Source: Gymnogyps californianus (taxonomy: Eukaryota; Chordata; Aves; Accipitriformes; Cathartidae). Taken from it: a DNA stretch of 64,000 bases. The stretch covers positions 30,361,437 to 30,425,436 of the forward strand of contig NC_059500.1 of the NCBI RefSeq assembly GCF_018139145.2, in the 5' to 3' direction. Position 1 is the first letter of the stretch; each line of letters begins with the position of its first letter. The notes under the pieces were generated by a model. That model had not been told where the DNA came from and did not search any database. It worked only from the letters and a program-made list of their open reading frames with translations. Positions 49,745 through 60,000 of this stretch are shown here, in pieces. Position numbers and translations under genes: made by a program.

Positions 49745-52700
49745 CTAGGCAGGTACTTCTACAACTTCAAAATAGTCATTGGGCAGAATCACATAGCCTT
49801 TTCCTGCCAATATGTCTTTTTCTTTCTGAAACTGAACGATCTCTCTCAGTTTTTCAATTTGTCTTTCCTGACGCCGGCATCGCTGCTGCGCTGTCTTGAG
49901 CTTCTTCCGGAGTTTTTCAACTTGTTCCTCCAGCTGCTGAATTCTTTTTCGCTGATGAACTGTATCCTCTACGGTATAGTTGTGATCACAAAAAACAGCA
50001 AGATTGCTAGGGGTCTGGAGAGGAGGCATCAATAATCCAATACTTGGATCTACAAATCTGGCATCTATTTGAGACAAATGAAAAGAAGGAGTTGATGGAG
50101 ATGGCGGTAGTACTGGAGCTGCTGCTGGTGGTGGTGGTGGCGGTGGTGGTGGTGGAGGCGGCGGTGGAGGCGGCGGTAGTGGATCTTCTGGCTGTTCTGC
50201 AAATTCTTCAGGCTAGAAACAACAAGGAAAAAAAGTACGTTTTCATCCTTAACATCGTTTACAACACAACTCCCTTACTACAGACCCAGAATAACATAAA
50301 CAACCAGGATTTAAATTAATAAAATAAATTTCAAAGCCTACATTTTCAAAATTGACAAACAGTTCTGGGCCTGTTTTGGCTGGCTTCTCAACTGGAGATA
50401 TTTTTAAGCAGCTTCATTTTCAGGGCCCTTTGAAACTCAAGTCCTTGATGTCTCAAATAAATCGAAAACTGAAGAACGTAACAATTACTCTCACTTGAAG
50501 ACTTAGGTCAAATACATATCCACGATTAGCTAAGAAGCAAGAATGCAGGCTGCAGTTCCATAAAACGGAGTTCAGCTGACCTAATAACTCATCATGGCCA
50601 TCCCATTCGCCTTTGTCCCTCCTTCTTTCTGCTGCATCTTACCTTTATATACTTCGAACCTATCAGCTAACTTAATCAAAAACACAGCAGAAGCAGATAA
50701 TCTTCTGCTGAGGTAGAATAAGGGTCACCTATTGAGGGGGCTGATAAACTAGCAGAGCAGAGAGGTAGACACAGCAAGGCCTGCCTCTCAACAACTGGAA
50801 GGGACTGTGTCACTGGTTTCGGGCTGCAGCATAAGGGTTTGGTTTCAAGAGACATGATGAGCCAAAATAAACAGCTCTTCAACAGCAAAGCGGCCCTCCC
50901 AGCCCTGGTATTTACACTTTGCTCAAACATCGTAAGTTGCTAAGATGACAGAAAGCTATTCGCTCTCCCACCATCATTGCAGAAATCTTCTGTCCTTTAT
51001 TAAAAGTCAAAGCAATGTAACATGAGGCATGACCTACACCTGCACTGGTGTGTGGAAGGAGTGAGAAACAGGACTGCATGGCTGGCAGATGGGATGGAGA
51101 AGAGAGAAGCACGATTCTCCCTCTTGGCAGCAGCAGAATATCGATTGGCTCAGCTCCACACGAAACTGCAGTCTTTATCATACTGCTCTCAATAGGTTCA
51201 CTTGTACGGTTCAGGACAACACAGATCCCTCATCACCTGAGTATAGGCCAGAGCAGAGAATCAGATTCTTTCTGCCCCAAAGGAATGCAGTATAATTCAG
51301 AAATGCTTCTGTGCACATGATGATAAAAAAAAAGCACTGTTTAAAGAAAAGAGCTTGCATATTGCCTGTCAAAAAGAAAGCCTAAGACATTCTCAGTGAA
51401 AGAGGCACTGAACCAATTTTCTAACTATCCACCTGTTGCCAGTATTATTACTACACATAAAAGCATAAGGACAGGGGCAATGCTGACTATAAGAGCAGCT
51501 GACAATCCTCATCATCTAAATATCAAGCTCATCAGATCTGAAGGTCATGTCATTAACTTCCTTAACATGCAAACAAGCTAATACTTGATATTGGGGGGGT
51601 CTAGATGTCCCTTTTGTACAAACTACAACACTTGGCAGACAGTAACTGAGAAAGCAGTTTTGTGACTGGTGTTGAAGGGAAGTTTCATATGCATTCAAAT
51701 ATTACTGATCACTTTAAAGTACAAACCAGCCAACTACCACTCTTATTTCTCAATTATAAGAAATCACTGCTAACAGTGTGCCTATCTAATTCACACATGA
51801 ATATTCTAAAGAGTTTGACCCTATCACCTATCACTTTCAAACTTTTCTGCTAAAAAATCTACAAGGCAAAGATGTAATTGGCAAAGAGAAATTCACCCTT
51901 GTTGGAAGCACAAGCAAAAATCAGATCATTGCTGGACAGCTGAATTCAAACAGAGACTTCTGTTTGCAGCTTATCCAGCACATGCTACCTCTATAAATAT
52001 GCTACTATTGTCACAACGTATCACAGAGAACAGATCGTCGGTATCACTGACACATCATAAGTGAATTCTAATTACTTCTTACAGCCAATAAATGGTTCTC
52101 CTAAGCCATAAGCAAAGAAAAAGAAAGTATTTCAAATTACATAATGCAAAAGATGAAAAGCTGTATTTCAAAATCTGTGTGGATTCAATTCCAAAACAAC
52201 CACTACTATTCTTTGTTACGTCATTTCTTGAAGATATGTGGCAGTTCATTTAAAAGTGCTGTGAGACAAATAGGAATAGCATTAAATCCTTCTCCATAAT
52301 TAAAAGGCACTCTTTTGTGTTTTTGTAGATCCAGGCATGATAATGAAATGGGGAATGTGGCTCACCACTAATCCTGCTGCACCAATCGCACTTTTGCAGA
52401 TTACCTTATACACCCATTCAGCTTTCAGACTGTAAAAAATTTTGCAACTATTTTACACGTGACAAAGAAAATGTGTGTCATACAGATAGCAGGGAAGCGT
52501 AATCAAACAAAAAACTTAGCACAGCTGTATTTACCTGGAAATTGTCTGTCTTTCCTTACACACCTTCTGCTTATATTCTCTTCTCTGCTATTAGCCAGTT
52601 TTCATTTTTCAAATACAGTCCCTTTTTATTTGTGCATCAAATCCAATATTGTATATACAGAGAAAAATCAATCAAGCAAAAGTCCCAGTTTTCCTCTGTG

Positions 52701-54462
52701 CACTTCATCCCATTACAGTCTTTCATCCCCTAGACCTATCATATCCATTCTCTCCTTTGCCACTTCCTCCACGGCAGAGTGGCAAGAGATCTAATATTTT
52801 ATATCCTTTATAGGAGTTAAGAATCAATCTTTTCCATTCTTGTCTTGCAGTTATTACATCGAGAAGGAAGAACTCTAAACTGACTTGCATCTCACGGTAA
52901 GCTGCTTTAGCAGCACAGCGAAGGGAACAATACATCTCACAGGAGACTACCATCAGAAGTTCAGAGACACAAGTTAGGGACCAGTCTGGCTTATGAACAC
53001 AAGGTAACTGCTAAGGCAAGACAGAGATGGTTTCAGCACAGACAGATAGGAGGTGCAGCTATTGTTCTGCCCCTCTGTTTGCATCTCACTTTAACTCTGT
53101 GAAGCCAGAGGACAGAGCCCTTTAGCGAGGACAGTTAAGTTTCAGAACTAAAGTCCATCATCCCTTCACCGTTAGCAGTAGCCACCAGTCAGCGTGGGAG
53201 AGTACAGTGCAATTTACAAGTTCTATTGAAGTCTCTCTAAAACTCCAAATATGCCACAAATACAGGTGAACAACTCAACTACAGGGCAATACTTTCTTAC
53301 TTTGCTGCCGTTCCATTTAATTCAGCACAAGGTTTTAACCGAAGTTACGCTGCTCACGCTTCTGCGTATGCACACAAGAGCAGATCAGAGCTACTGCACG
53401 CCTGTACAATGCTCTACGTGCTCCAGTGCCTTGGACAGCCTACACCTCTGCTCTTGTCAAAGCAAATGAGAACAGCTGTTGGACATGTTTCAGCCACCAC
53501 AGCCCTCCACGTGCCTCCAGGCGCACATGCTCAGCCAGTATCCTTCACAATCTGCATCTTCTCCCAGCTGCTCTGCTACATCAAGCCCTGCTAGGCTAAC
53601 ACGAGCAACATACGTGCATTCCAGTACCTTAAACTACGAGTGCTTTGAGTTTACCTTTTCGCTGGGTTCAGTATAACAAAATATTGTGGGCACAGCATTT
53701 TCTTTCAGAAGCTTGTTGTTGCACTCCCTTTTAAAGCAATCGGGGGTAAAGTGTTCTGAACAAATGCTGCTATACTTGGTTGGCTTGAAGTTTTTCCTTT
53801 TAACAGCAGCTTCCCATTTCTTGCAAAGATCAGGTCTTGTAAGAGGAAACCTGTAAATAAGAAGTACTTTCAGCTTTTCTGGAAAGCTTTTTAACACGGG
53901 GTCGTGTTACAGCCAAGCACTGCTATGACTGACTGCACGATCGCTTGGTTTTTCCTCTGACGGGCTCATCTTCGGAGCCAAACCCCTCCTGCCAACCCAC
54001 CCCTCGCACACGGACCGGGCTGGGGTCTCCGCCCCCTGAAACCCCGGGGGGGGGGGGGGGCGGCGAGGGTGTCCCCTCTCCCTGAAGAAGGCAGCAAGAA
54101 GCGTACTGTCCCTCGGCTTTCCTCGGAGAGACCCCCAGGGGCAGGGAAGGCGAGGCGCTCGGGGCCCGGCGGGGCTCCCCCCTCAGCGGCCGCGGGCGAC
54201 CGCTGCGCCCCGCCCCCCACTGACACGCCGGGCGCGCGTCCCCCCTCTGCCCACAGACCCCGCGCGCGCCCGGCGCCGCCGCGCGACCCCTCCCCTCCGG
54301 GCGGGAGGGCGGGCGCGCGCGCGCGCGCCGCGGCCCCGGCCCCGGCCCGCCCCCGCCGCGGCCCGGCCCCGCCCCCGCCGCCCGCGCTCACTTGTGGAAG
54401 GAGATGGGTTTCTCTTTGTCGTATCGGTTCCGGCAGCGGTAGGCGGAACAGGACTGCACCAT
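49745..54462 (-). CDS. THAP1: THAP domain-containing protein 1
   Basis: Coding exons in transcript order are 54392-54462, 53655-53850 and 49745-50212, with GT/AG borders; they join to 244 aa plus stop (human 213). THAP1 is a nuclear zinc-dependent DNA-binding factor that represses or activates cell-cycle and neural genes, recruits HCF-1, and is mutated in human dystonia DYT6. The THAP domain spans residues 1-81: zinc ligands C5, C10, C54 and H57; invariant P26, W36, F58 and P78; and the closing AVPTIF box (76-81). The HCF-1-binding motif DHNY is at 165-168, followed by a coiled coil and basic region ([19 protein letters not shown], about 188-206) and the conserved end YFEVVEVPA. Exon 3 carries a 17-residue proline run (102-118) that accounts for much of the extra length. 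Residue 9 is Arg where human has Gly. It starts in a CpG island. Confidence 0.97.
50213..53654 (-). other. THAP1: THAP1 intron 2
   Basis: GTAAAC donor after the EPSEK codons, TTTCTAG acceptor before the PEEFAEQ codons, phase 0. AT-rich, no gene or repeat recognised. Confidence 0.85.
53851..54391 (-). other. THAP1: THAP1 intron 1
   Basis: GTGAGC donor and TTTACAG acceptor, splitting the codon of K24. Most of it is CpG-island sequence, including a G14-class run at about 54048-54061. Confidence 0.85.
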
Positions 54463-55170
54463 CCTTCCTCCCCCGCGCCCGCCGCGGCCCAGCGTCAGGG
54501 AGACGAGCTCGCGGGCGCCGTTAATTCACCGCCGGGCGCCCATCCTCCCCTCCCCCCGCCCGTGACCCTCCGAGAGGGACAGGAACGGGACGCGGCCTCT
54601 CCCAACTCCAAGATGGCGGCGCCAGCTTCAGCGAAGCTCTCGCGGTAGTGGCGCACGCCGCGCACGCCCATTGGCGGGTTTGCGCGCGGGGGCGGAGCCT
54701 CCCCGGCCGGCCCTCCAATCGGGCCGCCGCCTGCAAAGCGCGAGGCGAGGTTCCCCCGGCTCCGCCCCCTTCCTCGCGGCCGTGCCGTGCCCCGCCCCGC
54801 CCGCCGCCACATCTGGGCAGCGGCGGCTGCGGCGCCAAACCGCCGCCTCCCCTCGCCCCGCCCCGGCCTCCCGTGTTCGCGGAGGAGCCCCCGGCGGGGC
54901 TGAGGCGAGGGACGGCCGGCCTGCTCTGCGGAGACCCGCGGCCGCGGCGGAGGGAGCCGGGGCCCACCCCGTGCTAAGGGCCGCCGAGGCCGGCGGGAGG
55001 TGTGCCCGCGCTGCAGCCGTGCCTGCCGGGAGGGAGACCCGTCAGGGGGCTCTTCCGCCCGGGCGGTGCCCGGGGCCCTGGCCGGGGATGCTCGCCCCAC
55101 CCGGCAGGCAGGGCTTCGGGCGAGCGGGCGGGCGTGCACAACACAGTTGTCACAGGCGCAGGAAGTTGGC
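53990..55170. promoter_or_regulatory. THAP1: CpG island at THAP1 promoter
   Basis: Dense CpG sequence spans exon 1 and extends about 700 bases upstream. Upstream of the ATG (54462) are a YY1-type AAGATGGCGGC (54610-54620), CCAAT boxes (54670-54674 on the - strand, 54715-54719 on +) and an E2F-like GGCGCCAAA (54831-54839). No TATA box. This is the typical TATA-less housekeeping layout; the chance frames on the + strand here are CpG-island artefacts. Confidence 0.8.
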
Positions 55171-57779
55171 TCTGAGCCCCGGAGGGTTTCCAGGCTCTCT
55201 TCACCAAAAAAAAAAGGGGGGTGCAGGGGGGGAGAAAAAGAAAACAACAAAAAGAGCACATTGCCATGGCACACGGTTGCATTAAGGATGTGTAAAACAA
55301 CTCCGTTTCACTCACTGAAACTTGGCTTGCGGGTATATCGGCAAGTGTTAGACAGCAATCTAAATAAATTGATCTGTCGTTACAAGTAAGTTTATTCCAA
55401 GCAGTTTCTGCATTTTTCCATTCTGTAGGCTCACGTTCCAGCTCTGCATTAGAGCAGCAAGTAAAACCATCCTATACAGCTGACCAGCAGGTCTTGTCAG
55501 AGGACTGACGAAGGGACCTACCTTTAGTGTCATCTCTGTCATGTATCACATCATGTCTAGAATTTCTCTGGCAACGACCCCAGAGCCAAGGGAACCTCCC
55601 CAGCTTTTTCTCTGTCCCCACCCAGGACCTCATTTTCTCCTCAGTCTACTTTCCCTCTCTGCGCTTGCTTCTTAAGGGAAAGAAGAGAAGCGGTACTGAC
55701 TTCAGCTTGGAGGCTGAGGCTTCTCTGCCTGGAGAGCCTTCCTTGCCTGGCTGCAGACAAGGTACCAGGTACCATTTGCTCGCCCAGGTATACGACAGGA
55801 AAAGCCTGTACAGCAAGCAGGCGCAGCAATACGTCCACAAAGCCGCTCGCGTTAGCTGTTTTCAGTACTCGGTGTTGGCTGAGCACTGCGAGCTCTGCCG
55901 CTCTGCTGCTAGGTCAGCCAAGAGACAAGGAAATAAAAATAAGGCCTTTCTAGCACCACCTTCCTCACCAAGAAAGACATGCTTACTCCTCCCCCATCCA
56001 CGCAAATGCCTCTGTTTGTGGCTTTTGCCTGATGGCTTTCTTCTCGCTGGAGTCCTGCTGCTGCTGGTTTTCTGGGCAGCGACTCTGCCACAGCCTCAGG
56101 GAGCGGCAGAGCAGGGCTGCCCCACGAGAAGATGAGCCGGGGGTGGCCAGAGCCAAGGCGGTGGCCCTCACCAGCCTGGGCAGAGTTCTGCAGCACCCGA
56201 GCAGGGCGAGCAGAGCAGGCACTAGTGGTTGGACCCACTGACACACCCAGACGAGGAGAGGTGATGAACCAAGTACGAGGTCCACCCACGGAGTCCGGGC
56301 AGGAGCAGCGGGAGATGGTGCCAGGAACAGAACTGGAAACGCAGGTCCAAGGTCTACCCAGGAGATGGGGCTGGAGAGAGGAACACCTGCGACGTTCAGG
56401 GACTGAAGGCCCCAGGCTGAGTTGAAATGGAGCTCCTGCCCCACGGGCAGGGTGTGTAGTTGGGGGCCCCAAGGTAGGTGAGTCAAGGTCATCAAGGTCT
56501 TAGTGCACTTAGACTCTGGTTCTCCTGTGGATCTGAAGTGGCATGTCTGGGGCAAAGTCCTTCCTGACTTGACACCAGTGTCTCTGCCTCCTCCCCCACG
56601 CCCGGTTTTGGAGCAAACCTAGGCACAGTGGAGGCACAGCATGGCAACGCACACGGTGGGGCTACAGCAGAGCTCAGCAGTGTCGCTAGACCCTGGGAGA
56701 AGAGGCACTTGGTCTTGATATGCAGGGAGGAAATGTCCAGGGAGAAAACATGAGTAGATTGCAGAAGGGTGACGCCTAACTGAGGGGATGGTGGTGGATC
56801 CCACCGTGGATGGGGAGAACGGGTGAATGTGTGGATGAGCCACTGAGGCCCTCAGTCAGCAAGCCAACTTAAAAGAGAAGCTTTCAGCAGTTCTGTCAGG
56901 ATCACGTTAGTATCCCCAGGAGAAGGGATTTTTAAAGAACTGGGTGGAAAGCAATTTTCTCATCCTGTAAGAATTTTGGAGACTTGGAGAGGGGCAGAGG
57001 GCATTGTCTCAAGTGAAGATAACAAATAAATACCACCCCCACAATACCACCACTGAAAAACAGTACTTTCACATTTCAGTAACGTTGAAAAGACATCTAA
57101 GCTGTTTCAAACCCTTTCTCTAAACTTTTTTTTCAGAAGAAAAGCTACGTCAGATCCGTCTCCTTCTTGGCGAGCGGCTTTTGCTTTGACAAGTCGGCAT
57201 GTTTCCTGATGGCCGAGCGTTTCCCTGGCGGACTTCCCAGCCCGCGTTGTCGCGAAGCGTTAACCCTCGACACCTGCACTACCCTCTGCCCGTCCCTCAC
57301 AGACCCCACGCACGAGCACCTGCCCACAGCAGCCGCCACGCGTGGGCTTTGCTCGCTTTCCTCCCGCAGGACGTGTGCCGTGGCTGGAGCATCCCCAGGT
57401 GATGCCCACAGGAAACCCCTCGTCCCGGGCGGAGCCCCCGGCAGCGCCTCCTCTCCCGCTCCGCAGCCGCGGGGCGAGTTTTCAGGGGGAAGCAGCGCGG
57501 GCTCCCCACGGACACCCCACCGGGGCAAGACCGGGGCTGCGGCGGGAAGCCCTTTCGCGCAAGCCCGGCGGGAAGGGGAAGGAGCGGGGGGACCGGCGAC
57601 GGCGGCGGCGGCGGGGCGGGCAGTCGGCGGGCTCGGGGCGTGGCGTGGGGCCGGCGGCGCCGGGAGGCGGCTCAGTCCCCGCTGCCAGCCGAGGCGGCCG
57701 GCCCCGCGGAGCAGGCGCCCAGCCCGGCCCGCTCCGCGCCGCACCGGAGCCGCCGCCGCCGGCCGGCGAGGGCGGCAGC
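54463..57779. other. THAP1-JUN-like intergenic region
   Basis: Two CpG islands flank a central segment (about 55300-57100) with overlapping open frames on both strands (up to 202 codons) that show no recognisable protein similarity. A TACGTCA CRE/ATF-like half-site is at 57146-57152, about 630 bases before the JUN-like start. Confidence 0.55.
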
Positions 57780-59290
57780 ATGAGCGGCGGGCGTAGCGGG
57801 CGATCCGCCGTGAAGATGGAGGCGCCGTTTTACCCCGAGGAAGGACTGGAGCTGCTACCCGACTTCGTGCCGCTGCCGGGTTTCGGTACCGCCGGCGGAC
57901 CCGGAGCCGATGCGGCCGCGGCGGCGGCGGCGGCGGCGGCGGGGCAGAAGCTGCTGCTGGGCGCCGGGAAGAAGCGGGACCTGGCGGCCGCCGCCCCCGC
58001 GCCGCTCCCGGGGCCCTTCGCCCTTCGCCGCCCGCCGGCGCCCGCGGCAGCGCGGCGGCTCTGCGCTTGCTACCGCCGCCGCCGCCCGCCGCCGCCGCCC
58101 CGCCGCCGCCCGCCGGCTCCGCGGAGCCGGCGGGCGGCGGCGGGGCGACGGCGGCGGCCCGCGGCGGCCCGGAGGCCGCGCTGGGCTCGGCTGCGGAGCT
58201 ACCGCTGCTTAAACTACCGCCGGCCGCCGACCTGGAGCAGCTGCTGATCCAGGGGGCGCGGGGCTGGGGTCCGGCAGCCCGGGACCGGCGGCGCCCGGGG
58301 CGGGGAGCGGCGGAGCCGCGGCGGCGGGGCCGTTTCTCTACCGGCAGCCAGTGACGCAGGAGCAGGAGGGTTTCGCCGACGGTTTCGTTAAGGCCCTGGC
58401 CGACCTGCACAAGCAAAACCAGCTCCTGGCGGCGCCGCCGCCGCCGCTCTCCACGCCGGGACCCTGCTGCACCGCCCGCCCGGGGCCGCCGGGAGCCCCC
58501 GCCGCCGCCGACCCGCCGGCCGTCTACACCAACTTGAGTGGCTTCAACCCCGCGGGGCCGCTGAGCCCCTCGGGCAGCGCCTACCCCGCCGCCTCCGCCC
58601 CGCCGCCGCCGCCGCCGCCGCCGCCGGGCCTGGCCTTCGGGGCGGCGGGCCTGGGAGCGGTCGGCTGCCGCCGGCGCGGTCCCTGGAGGAGCCGCAGACG
58701 GTGCCCGAGGTGCCGCCGTCGGCGGGCGGGGAAGGCGGCAGCAGCGCGCCGACGCCGCCGTCGCTGTCGCCGCTGGACGCGGAGAGCCAGGAGCGGCTGA
58801 AGGCGGAGCGCAAGCGGCTGCGGAACCGCATCGCCGCCTCCAAGTGCCGCCGGCGGAAGCTGGAGCGCATCGCCCGGCTGGAGGAGAAGGTGAAGGCGCT
58901 CAAGGGGCAGAACGCCGAGCTGGCCGCCACCGCCAACCTCCTCCGCGCCCAGGTCACCCAGCTGCAGGCCGCGTCCGCAGCCACCTCTCCTCCGGCTGCC
59001 ACATCAACGCCGCCGGGCATCCTCCCCCCGCCGCCGCCGCCGCCGCTCAGCCCCGGGAGGCGCCCCCCGAGGCGGCCGCCGCGCCGGAGACCAGCGCCTG
59101 CTGAGGAGGGACGCCCCGCCGCCAGCCGGCCCCATCCCCGCCCGCCGCCGGGGCGGCGCGGAGGCACCGCGGGGCCGAGGTGCTCGCCCGCCGCCGCTCT
59201 TCTGTTCTTATTAATTATTATTATTTATTTGCGCCCGGAGAAGGCGGTTGCGGGAGCCGGGTGTTGCTAAGCGTTTCCCGAGGTCTGTCG
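57230..59290. promoter_or_regulatory. CpG island covering the JUN-like gene
   Basis: Extremely GC-rich with long GCC/GGC triplet runs (for example 57914-57943 and 58610-58626). It covers the 5' UTR and the entire coding region of the JUN-like gene. Confidence 0.85.
57780..59104 (+). CDS. JUN-family bZIP factor, intronless, frame broken as given
   Basis: AP-1 subunit of the JUN family. It begins [20 protein letters not shown] (compare the two-Met start of c-Jun). Homologous blocks follow in order: [16 protein letters not shown] at 58205, [15 protein letters not shown] then [15 protein letters not shown] at 58330-58425, [20 protein letters not shown] near 58522, [13 protein letters not shown] at 58680, and [17 protein letters not shown] at 58767. 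Next come the basic region [17 protein letters not shown], a five-leucine zipper (58876-58961), and the terminal box [12 protein letters not shown] (58973-59008), with a stop at 59102. These blocks lie in successive frames, each step equal to one missing base, so four indels separate them; intact length would be roughly 440 aa. No introns, like all JUN genes. It carries the JunB-like [13 protein letters not shown], the JunD-like DLHKQNQL and a c-Jun/JunD-like bZIP, so orthology to any one is unclear. It could be a young pseudogene, but the uniform indel direction in GC-rich DNA favours sequence error. Confidence 0.8.
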
Positions 59291-60000
59291 ATATCGCGCT
59301 GAGCAGCGAGGGTCTCCGTGGGTGGTTTGGGGGCAGGTGGTTGGTTTTTTTCAGTGAAGTACTTGAGGTCTGTAGAGATTTCAGAAATTAAGGAAATTCC
59401 TGTTTACAGAAAGATGCAACTTTATTTTCATGGGGGATATAAAAAGTGTGTTTCCTAATACACCTTACTGAACTGTATAGCAATGGATAAGCTTTTCAAA
59501 CTTAAAAAAAAAAAAAAAAGCCAGAATCGTACCCTTTTGAAAAGATGTGCGTGTATATATATATTTAAAACATAATATGGCTATGTATATTTTCTTGGTA
59601 TTGATAAAGAACTTTTTTTAAAATACTGTCTTTCTCTAGAGCTTTAATTTGCCATTAAGAGTTAAGACAACTATGTGGGTGCTCTTGCACTTACATGGCT
59701 TCGGTTTTAAAATCGGACCCTGGAGGGAAATGATTTTTGTTGTAAATCGTAAGCAAGATGAAATGCATTGCTGACTCAGTCATATGAAAATACTTTTCTA
59801 AACTGTACGCTCCATATTTCTTGTGCCAGTGCAAACTTGGGGCATTGATAGTTATTTATTGAAACTTGAACACTTTTGGACGTTGCCTAGACCTTATTTT
59901 TCTAGATAACACGTTAGTAGAGAAAACGGTTACTTTGGCAAGAAGAGCTTTACTTTTTTTTCCTTCACTGTGTACATTCCAGTAGTGTTTGCTCTTTACG
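59105..60000 (+). other. Probable 3' UTR of the JUN-like gene
   Basis: Composition switches from GC-rich to AT-rich within about 100 bases of the stop. AU-rich elements follow (TTATTATTTATTTG near 59218-59231, TTATTTATTG near 59851-59860), typical of immediate-early mRNAs with fast decay. An A16 run is at 59504-59519. I found no canonical AATAAA in this stretch, so the end is undefined. Confidence 0.5.

Noticed and set aside
54495..55285. Open frames of 200-260 codons in the THAP1 CpG island
   Set aside because: Arg/Pro/Gly/Ala-rich translations in all frames are typical CpG-island artefacts.
55527..56555. Overlapping open frames of 187-202 codons on both strands between THAP1 and the JUN-like gene
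   Set aside because: Both strands are open over the same bases, the predicted proteins have no domain-like pattern, and stop-poor GC-rich sequence explains them.
57145..58416. 423-codon antisense frame over the JUN-like gene
   Set aside because: It is the GC-driven shadow of the JUN-like gene, and its translation is low-complexity Arg/Pro/Ala.
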